Made by a program: the position numbers and the translations under genes
From: Bretschneidera sinensis
Taxonomy: Eukaryota > Streptophyta > Magnoliopsida > Brassicales > Akaniaceae
Assembly: GCA_023935145.1 (NCBI GenBank)
Contig: CM043699.1
Location: 108,624,536 to 108,688,535 of the forward strand
Length of the DNA stretch: 64,000 nt
Direction: 5' to 3'
In this document: one piece after another, positions 23,376-35,238 of the stretch
Layout of the letters: each line of letters opens with the position of its first letter
How positions within the stretch are numbered: position 1 is the stretch's first letter
Notes under the pieces: generated by a model
Told to the model about the DNA's origin: nothing
Seen by the model: the letters and a program-made list of their open reading frames with translations, nothing else
Database searches by the model: none

Positions 23376-24012
23376 ATTTGCACTCGATCACAGATGAGGT
23401 GCGCTTGATCTCACTTGGTGTACTACTCTTGATCACAGATGTCTTGCGCTCGAGCGCACTGAGTCAGGCAAATGGTCGAACAGGTTATGAGCAACCTGAA
23501 GATTGGTCTCACGGAGGGGCTTCTGAAATGGTTCTAACCCCCTGCAAATCCACTAAAGCAGCCACACAAGAAACACAATTGTATATGCAATATAATATTT
23601 GTGAGAATGTATGAAAAATGGAATTGGATTGGCAATGTAGAGAGGAAATGAGGAATGGAATGTGAGAAGGGAAAAAAAGGGTGTAGGGTTACGTACAGTA
23701 GGGGAGGTGGTGTTTTGTGGTGGTAGGGTGGTGATGGGTGGTGAGTGTTGGTGGTGAGAGTGAGAGTTGAGGGCGATTGTGCTGAGGGCGACTGTGAGTA
23801 CGAGAGACAGAGAGAAAGTGTGTGTTTGAGCGTATAGTGAGGGAAATGTGATAAGTGAGGGAAGTATGTTTAAAACCATCACGTGACTTTCTGCCCCGAG
23901 TGCACTCGATCACACTTGTGCGCAAGTGTGTGCGTGGGTGTGGTGCGCTCGTGCGCTATGGAGCACAGGGCGAGAGTGCACTCGAGTACAACGTGTAGTG
24001 CGCTCGATCGCA
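23376..24012. promoter_or_regulatory. Palindrome clusters upstream of the extra ORF in Athila element 2
   Basis: Two groups of the same motif family as in the LTR, at about 23376-23462 (GCACTCGATCACAG, TGCGCTCGAGCGCA) and about 23895-24012 (TGCACTCGATCACA, GTGCGCTCGTGCGC, GTGCACTCGAGTAC, GCGCTCGATCGC). In the sense direction they lie between protease and the extra ORF. A GT-rich stretch at 23690-23840 separates them. Confidence 0.6.
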
Positions 24013-24203
24013 AGGGCAGAAAGTACTGATAATCAAATAAACTATAAAAGGACTAAAAGGATGAAAAATAATAAGAATAATTAACAAAAATAAAACCATA
24101 CCGTACTCAGTGGCCTCAGTACCACTAACCTCAATAGAGGCGCTTGAGCTACACATTTATCAAAGTCTGAACTGCTCAAGCGCTCTCTACAGCAGATTCA
24201 GTG

Positions 24204-26740
24204 TTAGTCTTTTGGCAGGGAGTACTTAATGCCCACTACATATGGCTCAAGTGCTCTTGGTGGTGTTATATATTCATCATGACTCAATTTTTCCATCTCA
24301 TTCAAATGCAATTTCTTCTTATTACCCGGTCTTGGATGCATAGGATAGACTTCAGAGAGGTGCACAGCTTCAAAGATGTCATCAGTAACATCTTCATATT
24401 CTGGCTCAATATCCGAACTTGTGACACTATGGGTGATGGTGGTCTCCAATGGATCAATGTGATGGACCTGAAAAACTTGCTTAACAACACCTTGCATCAA
24501 GCAAACATTAGAACATTCCATATCATCTTTAGGGGAATTTAATGTATCAAATATTTTGAATTCTATCTCCTCACCATTTACTTTCATAGTGACAATACTT
24601 TTTTTCACACAAATATTTGTATCAGCAGTTATTATAAAGGGTTTTCCTAAGACGACGGGCAAAGGTAATGGCATAGGACATTCTTTCATATCTAATACTA
24701 TAAAATCAGCAGGTAAAATAAATTTACTTACCTTCACCAAGACATCCTCAAGAATACCTCTTGGTCATTTGATGCTTTTGTCTGCCAGTTGCAAGGTGAT
24801 GGAAGTCGGTTGAAGCTCCCCCAAACCTATTGTCTTGAATATAGTGTATGGCAGCAAATTTACACTCGCCCCTAGATCCAATAGTGCATGCTCAAATAGC
24901 TGGTCACCTATCCTGCAAGGAATGGTAAAACTACCAGGATTTTTAGTTTTGGTGGTAGTTTTCTTAACAACACAGCACTTACCTCTTCAGCCAAAGCCAT
25001 TATCTCATGTTCCTGAAACTTCTTTTTGTTTATACAACAATCTTTTAAAAAATTTAGTATATGCCGAATTTTTTTTAATTGCATCTAATAAAGAAATGTT
25101 AATCTCTACTTTTCTCAAAGTTTCAAAGATATCAAGCATTTTATTTTCTTTCTTTGGCTTTACTAACCTTTGAGGGAAGGGTGGTGCATTCACCTTCTCC
25201 ATCTCACTCACCTTTGATGTGGATGCTTTATTTGGAGATGCTTGTGCAAGCTTATCAACTCCTATGATCTTACCATTTCTGAGAGTTGTCACAACATTCA
25301 GTTGTTGTTGTCCTCTTGGATTAAGTAATGGTTGGGCTGGAAGTTCATCTTGCTTTCTATCACTCAGTTCCTTAGCCAACTGCCCCATTTGTACCTCTAG
25401 TCTCTGGATGGCTTGTTCATGTTTTGCAGTGGTTTGTCTCATCTCAATCCTAAATTGCCTTCCATCTACCATGAACTGATCTTGTGAGGCCATCAACTGT
25501 TGTTGCTGAGTGGCCAATTGCCTCACAAGACTTTCTAGGTCACTTTTCTTAGATTCGGGAACTGAATGGTCTGCTTGTTGGGAGTTTCTTTGCTGCCCTT
25601 GAAGGTTCAGGGCATTTTGATTGTTGCTCCAAGAGAAATTGGGGTGGTTTCGCCATCCAGGATTGTAAGCGTTTGCATATGGGTTGTTCTTTGGCGGATA
25701 GTTGTTTAGTCCCACATAATTCGCTTGCTCTGGATCTGAAGATGAATATAAAGGACATGTCTCAGTATTATGATCAAAATGAGAGCATATAGCACATACT
25801 TAGAGTGGTGTAGATGGTAGATTAGGTGAGGTATTCTAAGCGGTCATGGCTTTAACAAGCATATCTAGTTTCCTCTCCACAACAGCTATTTGGGTAGAGG
25901 ATCCACCATTTAGAGTCATCTCATACATACCTTTGCTCTTGGATTCATGTCTACCTCTAGAGGAAAATTGTTGGGTGTGCTCACTTAATGTCTCAAACAG
26001 CTCCATGGCTTCTTCATTGCTCTTCTCCATCAGCATACCTTCACAACTTGAATCCATAATACTTTTATTAGTATCACTCAAACCTTCATAAAAAGCTTGT
26101 ACCAGTTCATCCTGAGGTAGATTGTGATGTGGGCATTTGAGTAGCAGCTCGTTGAAATGTCCTCATGCCTCAAAGAATAGGTCTACATCCTTCTGTTGGA
26201 AAGATTGAATCTTCTTCTTTATTTGTCTCGTCTTTTGGGTTGGGAAAAACTTTCTTAGGAACTTGCTGGCCAATTCTTCCCAAGTGTGGATAGAAACTGC
26301 AGGCAATGAATTGTACCATAGTTTAGTATTATCTTTTAATGAAAAAGGGAAAAAAATTAACCTGATTCCCTCTTGGTTTAGGCCTCAGATATGCTGGAAC
26401 TTGCAGAGAACAAAGAATTCTCGAAGGTGCAAGTGTGGATCCTCATTAGGTGTACCCCTAAAATGAGTCAACACACTGAGTATCTGTGGAGATATATAAT
26501 AATTTCCTTTCACCACTGGTTGATAAGCAATGCAAGATGGCTAGTCAAGGTTCTGTGGGATGAATGATTGCTTCATAGGTTTTCGCTCAAGTGGTTGTTG
26601 GTTTTCTAGCTGTTCCGCCATTGATGCTTCATCCTCGAATTCTTCTTCTACTTTCTCAACACTATCTCTAAGCCTTTGTCGAATGGTCCGCTCAAGCTCT
26701 ATATCGAGGGGAAAGAAAGTGGGATGCCTGGCTCAAAGTC
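24204..26740 (-). pseudogene. gag: Athila element 2 gag and protease
   Basis: One long minus-strand frame with a few stops. Gag begins near 26740 (LERTIRQRLRDS), then NEDPHLHLREF, WEEL..KFLRKFFP, a zinc-knuckle remnant (CAICSHFDHNTETC at about 25770) and YNPGWRNHPNFSW at about 25660. The protease follows with LLDLGASVNLLP at about 24850-24890 and FIVLDMKECP and PVVLGKPFI in 24600-24740. A TGA replaces an expected Arg codon near 24767. The frame ends at 24204, where the RT should begin but does not. Loss of everything after protease suggests an internal deletion or a gag-protease-only subfamily. Confidence 0.85.
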
Positions 26741-26996
26741 CTTGCATGAATCAGCAAAAACCGCTTCAGTGCAGCAGTTCAACACTGCTGCTTGGGTAAC
26801 CTCTGCCTCAAATGCGCTCAATCGCACCAAGGAGTGTGCTCGATCACAATGCCTCAGAGAACTTCTGTTGCAGTACCTAAATCATAAAAGAAAACGAAAA
26901 TAATTGATTAGGTTTTAATGAAACAGAATAAAACAAAATAATAAAAATATAAATAAAAATAAATGAAAAATAATCCTACAAAGAAATTTAGCACAA

Positions 26997-27014
26997 TCCC
27001 CGGCAACAGCACCA
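26997..27014 (-). other. Primer-binding site, tRNA-Asp type (Athila element 2)
   Basis: Minus-strand TGGTGCTGTTGCCGGGGA, six bases from the 5' LTR. It differs from the Athila tRNA-Asp site at two positions. Upstream, in the leader at about 26812-26852, two more copies of the GCGCTCAATCGCAC / GTGCTCGATCACA motif occur. Confidence 0.85.
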
Positions 27015-27020
27015 AAAACT

Positions 27021-28284
27021 TATTATGAAAAAATATACCTAAATTATTAAGCAAATAATCGAACTTGTTTTACTTGTAAGTGCACAAGGTCAACAGTAAC
27101 ATAGTGTGCAAAATGCGAGATCATCTCCACAGGGATTGATGAATTTCGTTTTAGAATAAGTTTCACAATGTAAAATGATAGAAATAAATATTAAGTTTAG
27201 ATTGATAATGATAAGAACATAGGATTTTGATAACCACCACTAATCATACTTTCCTAATAAGTAATGTGCCAATGCTCTAGCCCTACCATGAATACCTAAT
27301 GGTTGTCAACCAAAGGGCTTGGTCCGCTCCTTAAGCTATTGATCTCCCTAAGCAATGAGTTAGGCATGGTGTATACTCTAACTCTTTTCTCTCTTAAGGG
27401 ATTCAACATGGTGTATACTGAGTTGCTCCTTAAGAGAGCATAACGTCTGTGGAAATCAACAACCACATGAGACCTAGGGCATGTTATATACTTCCGGTTT
27501 TCCATGTTGATTAACCCAAGAATTCAGCGTGGATTTCTTTTGTTACTATTGTCAGACCCAGGACTCAATCATCCAAATTGATCTAACTAACTAATCCATA
27601 CCACATGCATACGTTGATCAGACAAACACATATGAGGAATTTAATAAAACAGGCATTAATCAATTAAAAGCATCATAACATGGCTATTTGCAAATGCAAC
27701 AATACTCATATATGGGAAAGCATAATTAAGGCTTCAGTCGAGCCCTATTAAGAAGTTAGTTACAAATACTGATTATGCTAAAAATCATCATAACATAAAC
27801 TAAGTAGAAAAGAATAAACCCGAAAAAATACTGTGGGGAAGAGTCGTCAATTCCTCTCCAAAGCTTACAATTCAAAGAAAAAATCAAAAGTCAAGTTTCT
27901 GTGTTTTACAAGTCTATATATAGGGTTCTAAGGACACCTCGAAACCCTAATTTCCAAAATGAGACCCGAAGCAATCTTTCCAAAACTGGCTCTGTCGCCT
28001 CACTGTACGTGTGCACTCGATCTCATGCTTTTGCGCTCGAGCCTTCTATGTGTGCGCATGAGTGGTTGTGCGCTCGATCATAGACACCTTGCGTTCAATT
28101 GCACTTGGCTGCTTCCAGGACTTCAGATTTCTTCCTTAGAGCTCCAAAATGTTACCTTTTCTTCAAGAACCTATAAAAAACACAGAAAACACAAAAATGA
28201 AGTAGAATAGACTAAAATACGTAAACAAAAAGCTTAACAACTGTAAATTAAGGGGCTTAAATATGAATATTTAAGTACTTATCA
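27021..28284 (-). repeat. 5' LTR of Athila element 2 (1264 bp)
   Basis: Pairs with 19645-20841. Extra length relative to the 3' copy lies mainly in the palindrome region (about 28010-28112), where GTGCACTCGATCTCA and TTGCGCTCGAGCC are present here but not in the other copy. The first base pair reads TA instead of TG. The right end is CTTATCA, adjoining the target duplication. Confidence 0.88.
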
Positions 28285-28714
28285 GTTATGTTTAGGGTAG
28301 AGTTAGGGGTTGTATTTAGAGTGGACGGGTCAGGTATAGTGAGTAATTCTTTGACAATGTTAACGAAGTTTGGTGAGGCTTAATTTGGAATGGGATGTGA
28401 GTCGTCAGTAAGTTTTTCCATTGAAGATGAGACTGGACTCATAGAAGACCCTTTCTTTAACCTTCCATTAGAGAATCGGTACCAAAATGAGGTAGGATTG
28501 CCCCCTCGCCCCACCCCATCCCGGACCTGTGACTTTTCTTTACAAAAAAGATAAGACATTTTTATGTTTTTCATTCTTTGAATATTTTTTTTGCCATCCT
28601 CGCTTATCCGTAGTATTACTTTAACTTTATCAATGGGTTTCGGTTTTGCATCCAAAGGTTCGCTGAATGAATTAAAGTTCACTAGTAGATAAGTTCACAA
28701 TTAGCCCAATTAGA
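28285..28714 (-). other. Unidentified sequence right of Athila element 2
   Basis: Continuation of 19028-19644 across the Athila insertion. It contains a minus-strand frame at 28380-28682, about 100 residues and rich in Lys, Ser and Gly (LRISEDGKKN, RGGNPTSFWYRF, MSPVSSSMEKL). No ATG opens it at the 5' end; the first codon of the frame is GTG. I do not recognise the family, and no partner exon is evident. Confidence 0.35.
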
Positions 28715-28717
28715 TGG

Positions 28718-31700
28718 AGACAAAAATATAACGGAAAATTTGCTCTAATTAAATTACAATCAAATTTTCTTGGTCTTCACATGGTTAAATGTGGTGGATT
28801 TGACATAAATAAGCTTCCCAAAGGAGTCAAACTTTAATGATGATTTAGGCTAAACCCAAGAAGCCCAAATGAAAGATAAAGATTGCTTCTTACATGGATC
28901 GTTCCACTGGATCTTTGGGCCCTCAGTCACATTCATTTTAGATTTCTTGGGTTATGGCCTAATCAACATTAATTTCTTCTGATGGGCTTTTCAGTGATAT
29001 CAAACTACCTTAACTAAGGGGAAAAAATCCTCTGTTTTGAAACAAATTGGGCTTACTGTTGGGCTCATTTCAGTTGGTTATAATTTAATCAAATTAAATT
29101 TCCTACGACTAAATTCCAATCAAACTTCCTTAGTCTGGGCCTCTTAAATCCCTTATAGGCTTTCTCATAGTTAAGTATTGTGGGTTTGATATCACTAAGT
29201 TTTCCAAGAGATTTGGAACCTAGCGGTGATTAGGGCTAAATCTAAGAAGCCCAAACGAATGATGAAGTTTGACCCTGACATGGATCTCTCCACTTAATCT
29301 TTGGGCCTTCAGTCACATTCATTTTAGATTTTTCGGGTTAAGGCCCTATCACCACTAGTTTCTTTTGTGGTCTCATTAATGAGATCAAACTAACAAGACT
29401 TAACTAAGAGAAAATCTATTGTTTTAGGCTAACCTAGGCCCAACATTGAGTTTAATTTATTTGATTGTGATCTAATCAAAGGAAACACTAAATTACCAAA
29501 CATGTTATCAAACAAATTGATTTTATCTTTCCTTAACATGTGAGGTGAAGGAAAACACATGCAAGCAAGAAAAGAGATAGAAAGGGTTCTTGTCCTAGAT
29601 GGAAAAGTTCTAGGGTTTTCTTAAAAGATGATAGGATCGCCTTATAACTCTGGTAGGCTCAGGTACCCCATGGCTAGAAGGTTGTTATCATACTCCTCTA
29701 GTGGCCTAAAAAGTGGACCACAAGAGTACAAACGTGTTTGGCAAACCTTCGTTACACGGACAAGAACCAAGAGGAACTTGTCCCACACCAAAGGCTGACG
29801 ATAAGCAAATAGGGGTCACACTAGAAACCAAGAGGAAACAGGCCCCCTAATTTACTCTGTCGAGAGCAAAGGGTAAGTGCTAGTGTGCAAAGTGAAGTAT
29901 GAAATAATTACTCAAATTAATATTTCAAAAGATTTCCAAAAAACACTTTTAGGTTAAATCTCCCCATTGGAGTAGCCAACTGTAGGTACTGCTCTTTTCC
30001 GCCTGAGACCCATGCATCCGGCTCATTACCCAAGGTCACTCCCCTTTAAAAATGTGGATATAGCGAGGGTGCAGATTACAATGAGTAGGCATATGGAAAA
30101 GAGTGAAACCTAGCAAATCTAATACAAACCCCTTATAAGTAGTAAGAAGGCTCCCATGATGGGTGCGCTTTTAATATATTAGACAAGTGGCCGTTTGTCA
30201 TCCAAGCACAAAGCAAGGATGACGGGTAAGGGGCTGCTATTTGACCTTGAAGAGGGTCAAATCCTTTGTCATTAGTCTATATGAGAAATTCCAAAGCTCG
30301 AGATATTTGGGTGCAGAAGAGTGAGGATTTAAAGCTCTCTCTCTTACCTAGAACGAAGTCTAGCCCTTTGTGCTTCAAGGGAATTAACTGAAATTTTAAT
30401 TCAAGTATTATTATCATATACTACTAATAAAACCAAGCACACATTTTGCAAGTTTTATTTATACAAAGCAACACAAATTATTAACTTTAAAGTAATGCGG
30501 TAAAAGTAAGTATATAAAGGAAATAAATTGCTTTGACTATGAAGAAAAAATATTAAAATTAATTGCAAAGTATGGATGAGAAGTAAATTAAAGTGCGTGC
30601 ATTCAAATTAGGCGGATTAATTATGCAAGTTAAACTAGATGGATTGAGACTAAATCATTTTAAACTAGATGAATTAAACTTGAAGACTAAATTGAATGAA
30701 TTAAACTAAGCTACTTTAAACTAGATGAGTTAAAAAAAAATAAGAATTTAGTTAAATAGATTTAAACTAAACTATCTTAAAGATGAGATTCAAAATTTGT
30801 AACTAATAACACTTTTAATAGGCCAAAGGGGACCCAAAATAAACAAGGACCAAGGGGCCCAAAATTATTCTTAAATAATTAAAGTTCACATGTAATTAAT
30901 AACAACTTAAAATAAAGCATCCAACTTAAAGAACATAAAAATTATTAAGGTACTAAACTAAAGGAAAAAACTTTAAAACTACATTTAACGAAGAGACTAT
31001 ATATGACTAGTAGCTAACTAAAGAAAGACATATAACTAGTGAAAGAAAAAATGCTAAGAAACTAGTAAGCATCTTAAGATGAAACTTCCAAAGTGAGATA
31101 AATTAATCTAGTCTATTTTCAATGTGGTTTAAACACATGAATCATGCTAGCAATTTATTTTGCAAAAAGTAGAAGCTTAACCAACTTTCTTTGGCTAAAG
31201 AAAATTTCTATGCACGGGGATTATCCTCAGAGGTACTTGTGCTCTTGTGTACTTAGAGAAGTTAGAAGAATGATTCCAATGAAGATTAGAAGACCAAAAA
31301 ACAAAAGCTGATCGAAAATGATGAAGAACTCTCAATAGTTCTTCTTTTATGTTTCGCTATTTGCTCTAATCTCACATTTCTTGAACACTCTCTTCTTTTT
31401 TGCTATATTCATCTCTTTCATCTTCCTACTCTTCTTTATTTTCCTATTTTTTCTCACTACTTTCTTTCTCCCTTTTCTCTTTTTTTTTTTTTTGCATTAC
31501 TTTGCCTTAGTGTTGTGTTGTGTTTGGTTTTTTTTTTTTGTTAGCAAAATGGGGGTATTTATAGGAGTAAAGGCTGGCCAAGAGATTAAAAAAGAAAAAT
31601 AATGGGTGAAAAGAAGGTGCATGGCTGGTCATATAGGGAAGGGGAAAAGTAGTTTCAAATTTTGAGATGAAGAAGGTGTTTCACTTTTGTGGTGTAAATG

Positions 31701-32831
31701 TGGGGCTAAAGAAGTGAGGTGTGGTAAATCAAGTGAAAAGTGAGAGGGAAATTAGGTGGCTGGATATGGGAAAGAGGGAGGGGTTTCTTTTAGGTGAAAA
31801 AAAGAAGTGAAAAAAAGGTTTGCAAAAGGTGAACAAGAAAAGACATTTTGGAGTGTTTTCAATAAAGCAAAAGCAAAAACAAAAAATGTGAAGAGAAACT
31901 CTCCTTGCTTTGGACGACCAAAGGGGGTGGAAAAGACACAGTTTTCTTTGGTTTTTAATATATAATAAAGTGGAAAATTATAAGGAAAAAAAAGAGTACA
32001 ATTACAGAGCAAAAGAAAAGAGAAAAAAGGTTTCACATTCTAAAAGAAACTGATGTTTTTTAGATGCTACTTTTGGGGTGTAAAATGTGATTTTTTTGGG
32101 TAGAAAAAGGTTTTATTTAACATTTAGGAAAGTGTGGAAGATTAATAAGGTAATATACAATTAACTAAGCAAAAGGAAAAGAAGAGAAACTCATTATTTT
32201 TAGTACATACAGCTGTCCAAAGAGAGAGAAAATCAGTTACTTTTTAAGTGCATTGTTGTTGCTTTTTAGGTGAAAAAGTCTTATTTTGTGTGGAAAAAAT
32301 GTAGCATTTGGCAAAAAAGAAGATGAGGGAATCTAAGAGAGAGATGTGAGTTGAAAAAGTAAAAAGAAAGAGTGAAAATTCCTCATTTTGACCGGCACAT
32401 AGGGAGAGGAGAGAGGCATCTTTATAAAAAAAAGTAACTTTTAGTTTGAGAAAAGTGAACCAATCCAAGAGGGTCACATGGAGGGCAAAATTAAAAGTTC
32501 ACCCTTTAAATTAAAATTCTTCTTGGACTTCAAATTTGGGCCAAAAATGTTTGGGCTGAGGAAAATCAATGGGCTTTAGTGGGTTTTGGATTGGGTCAAA
32601 TTTTAAATGGAGATTTTGGTTTCAGATTAGTTGAATCAAATAAGGTCCAATTGATTTAAACCTAAAGTGAATTAAATGGATTGAACAAAAGGGACTCGCA
32701 ATTGCTCATACTCCCCAATTAAATCCAAACTTCCTCATTTACCAAGTCCGATCATACTACGATCAAAGATTCGTCATAGGAACCCGTGTGTGATCCGTTC
32801 AAAAATTTTGGAACGAAATTTGGTGTCTACA
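28718..32831 (-). mobile_element. Probable long solo LTR, Ogre/Tat type
   Basis: The right end reads GGTGTCTACA on the plus strand, i.e. TGTAGACACCAAATTT on the minus strand, a start typical of Ogre/Tat LTRs, which can be several kb long. The left end (AGACAAAAATATAA at 28718) is its imperfect inverse. The short direct repeat GATGG stands at 28713-28717 and 32832-32836. If GATGG is the target duplication, the left terminus is not a canonical TG/CA end. Inside are a tandem duplication (28740-29480), a transcript-like region with splice-like and polypyrimidine stretches, and no coding frame. It could also be a large non-autonomous element. Confidence 0.4.
28740..29480. repeat. Tandem duplication of about 340 bp
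   Basis: The two copies (about 28740-29050 and 29085-29440) share TTGGGCC(C/T)TCAGTCACATT, the 'aagaagcccaaa' block and 'taactaaggggaaaa / taactaagagaaaa'. They are diverged by perhaps 20 percent by eye, so the duplication is old. Confidence 0.7.
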
Positions 32832-32836
32832 GATGG

Positions 32837-32996
32837 ATTTTCCGATGTCCGATCGTTGTAAAACTGTGTATTCATGTAGATCAGAGACTGGTAAATCTAC
32901 TGGTGTCGCTGGATTTTTCCATCGAATGTCGAATTAGGACAAATCTAATGGTAAAGATCTCGTTTTCCAACAAATTTAAACAATGGCAGAAACTCC

Positions 32997-33034
<38 letters not shown>

Positions 33035-33180
33035 AGATTTGTGGTGTTTGTGTTGGTGGCAGGTTCGTGGCTCAATTTTAATGGCATCTTTAGATTAAAA
33101 AATTTTGTTGTTTTCCACGGACGACACTATTCTGTTGATACCAAAAATCTGTCAAATGAGCTCACAGACACCTGTACATG
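32837..33180. other. Short host-like stretch with (AT)n microsatellite
   Basis: Contains an (AT)n run at about 32999-33030. No gene or element signature is seen. It separates the Ogre-like LTR from a copia remnant. Confidence 0.5.
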
Positions 33181-34023
33181 AAAAACACATAAACTAAAAG
33201 ATCCTTGGGGATGATTACCAAGACAATAGTGAAACTAGAAAGGAGACATGTCAACTAACGAGATAACAAGGGATAGAACATGATCAAAATAATAAAGACC
33301 ATTAGATTCATGCCCTCCAACAATTATCTTCCACTTCTTCATATCCTGAATAAGACAAAATTAAGGAGAAAGGTAACAAAACAGTTTAGATCTTTTGTAA
33401 GCTGACTAACAGATAGCAAATTATATTGAGAAAAAGGATCATAAAGTATAAAGACACAGAAGAACTAGGATGCACAGTGCCAATACCACTAGCAATGGTT
33501 TTAGATCAATTTCAAGAATAATATCAGGTAAGGATGATGACTGAGAAAAAATAGAAAAAACATTAGTGGTAATTGAAAAATGATCAGTAGCTGCAAAATC
33601 AAGAACCCAAGGTTTATATGAAGCCATAGGAATGACTTTTTTTTTAACTGCTGCCTTTTTTATTGTTTTTTTTTTCGTATGAATCTATTTATCAAACTTT
33701 CTTTTTTGTGAACAGTACCCAAAAATAATATCGTGAATAGAACCTGAAAATAGTGTCGTGAACAGTACCTGAGAACTTTTTTTAGAAGAAAGAAGAAAAA
33801 AATTATTCAGGATCCCAAAAGAGATCTTGCTCTGATACCATGTTGAAATTAAGAATTGAAAAGAAATTTTGTATTATTAATTGATTTGAATACAATTCAG
33901 TCATCCAATATATAGACCTATGAATATTAAATCTAATAGGACTAGGATACATTGATTAGATAAGATAAATATAAACTAGGCCTACAAAGATACATAATAG
34001 GAATCCTATTAGCATTCTCAACA
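33181..34023 (-). mobile_element. Truncated copia element with 5' LTR
   Basis: Minus-strand remnant with a 5' LTR at 33841-34023 (TGTTGAAATT...TCTCAACA on the plus strand, 183 bp) and the initiator-Met primer site GCTCTGATACCA directly adjoining at 33829-33840. About 220 bases further in, the protease begins (PWVLDFAATDHF, 33439-33627, with Phe-Ala-Ala where D-S-G is expected). Then come QYNLLSVSQLTKDL and ESNGLYYFDHV of the protease-integrase linker, in shifted frames. Gag, the rest of integrase, RT and the 3' LTR are missing. Confidence 0.75.
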
Positions 34024-34215
34024 GTTTACATCAATAACCATACAAGTGTTTGGGGTTCAGGTGGAAGGATCACTAACAGGGCTACAAATTTTGTAAGCAA
34101 ACAATTTAAAACAATTATTGCACTGGTGTTACAAGAATTGAGGCTGCTAAATGCTGAAGCAGCAACAGACCGAAGGTAAAATGTCTCTTCATGTGCATAT
34201 ATTTTTGTAAGTATG

Positions 34216-35224
34216 TGTTAGGATATTTAGTTTAATCTTCAAATGTTTTGACATAGAAAAACCCTGTTTTTTTTTACTATCAAGTTCATTTAGTGTGTAA
34301 GGTATTTAGCATGAAATTAATACAAAATCAAAACCTGCAAAGTGGTAAGGCAGGCAGTCAGCTGACCAGCCGGCTGCCTAGTGAGGCATTAAGTTTACCA
34401 ACCGGCTGCTTAGAGAGGCAGTCAACTGACCAGTCATCTGCTTAGTGAGACAATCAGCTACTTAGCCGATCGGTGAAGGACCAGTTAACTAGTCAGCCAA
34501 TCAGTGGAGGAGGAAGCCAACCGGTCAGTCGACCGACGAAAGACCAGTCAACCAATCAGTTGATCGATGGAGAAAGCCCCAATCAACCAGTGAGAAGGCA
34601 GCTAACCAGTAAAGAGAACCAGTCACCTGACGAGCCGACCGATAGGAGAAGCAATTTTAAGGACCAATCTAAAGACTCAGTCTACTGAGGAGAATACCAG
34701 TCGACTGGAGATGTCCGTTGGAGATTAAAAGATCTGTATTTAAGGAGAATATTAGTCTGAAAAGAAATGTTTCAGAGTTGCCTTTTGTGAAGGCTCAACT
34801 GAAGCTATAAATCATAGGTTTTTGAAGAGAGTTCAGTAAGAGAGAAGAATAACTCTCGAGCTAAAAGATCAAGTTTTGTTTTACTACTTCGGTAGTGTTT
34901 AATTTGTAAGAGTTGTGAGATTGAGTGATATCTCTCTGTAAGGTCCCTTGCTATCCGTATAGTCAAGCAGAGTGTAAATGTTTGCCCATTACCTGAAAAT
35001 CCAATCCAGTATAACGAGTTGGTGATTAGTGGAACTCAATAAGCCCGGGAAGCCTATTGAAAAAGTGGATATAGGTATGATTATTTTTGAACCACTATAA
35101 ATCTGTGTTCCCTCTCATCTTTTTTTATATCTTTAATTTCTATTTCATTCTTCAATATTGTTTATTCTGCTAATCATTCAAATCTCTCATAAAACGATCT
35201 CACCTCTACTCATATTTTCTAACA
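34216..35224 (+). repeat. 5' LTR of the gag-only copia element
   Basis: Starts TGTTAGGATATTTAG and ends TTTTCTAACA. A dyad-rich cluster built on CAGTCGACTG, GACCAGTC and GCCGGCTGCC spans about 34350-34700, followed by TATAAAT at 34806-34812. The two LTRs (1009 and 1040 bp) differ mostly inside that cluster. Confidence 0.9.
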
Positions 35225-35238
35225 AGTGGTATCAAAGC

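Larger units (their letters stand above)
19645..28284 (-). mobile_element. Athila-type Ty3 element 2, no RT or integrase, target duplication GTTAT
   Basis: Structurally complete minus-strand element of 8640 bp. It has a 3' LTR 19645-20841, a 5' LTR 27021-28284, a primer site at 26997-27014, and the perfect duplication GTTAT at 19640-19644 and 28285-28289. Gag and protease (24204-26740) are recognisable, but coding stops just after protease. The space to the 3' LTR holds a decayed extra ORF (about 22220-23365) and palindrome clusters, with no RT, RNase H or integrase motif. Movement would have needed proteins from a related autonomous Athila. Confidence 0.88.

Noticed and set aside
31381..31602. 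Phenylalanine-rich small membrane protein
   Set aside because: It is a T-rich polypyrimidine tract within the probable long LTR; composition alone explains the frame.
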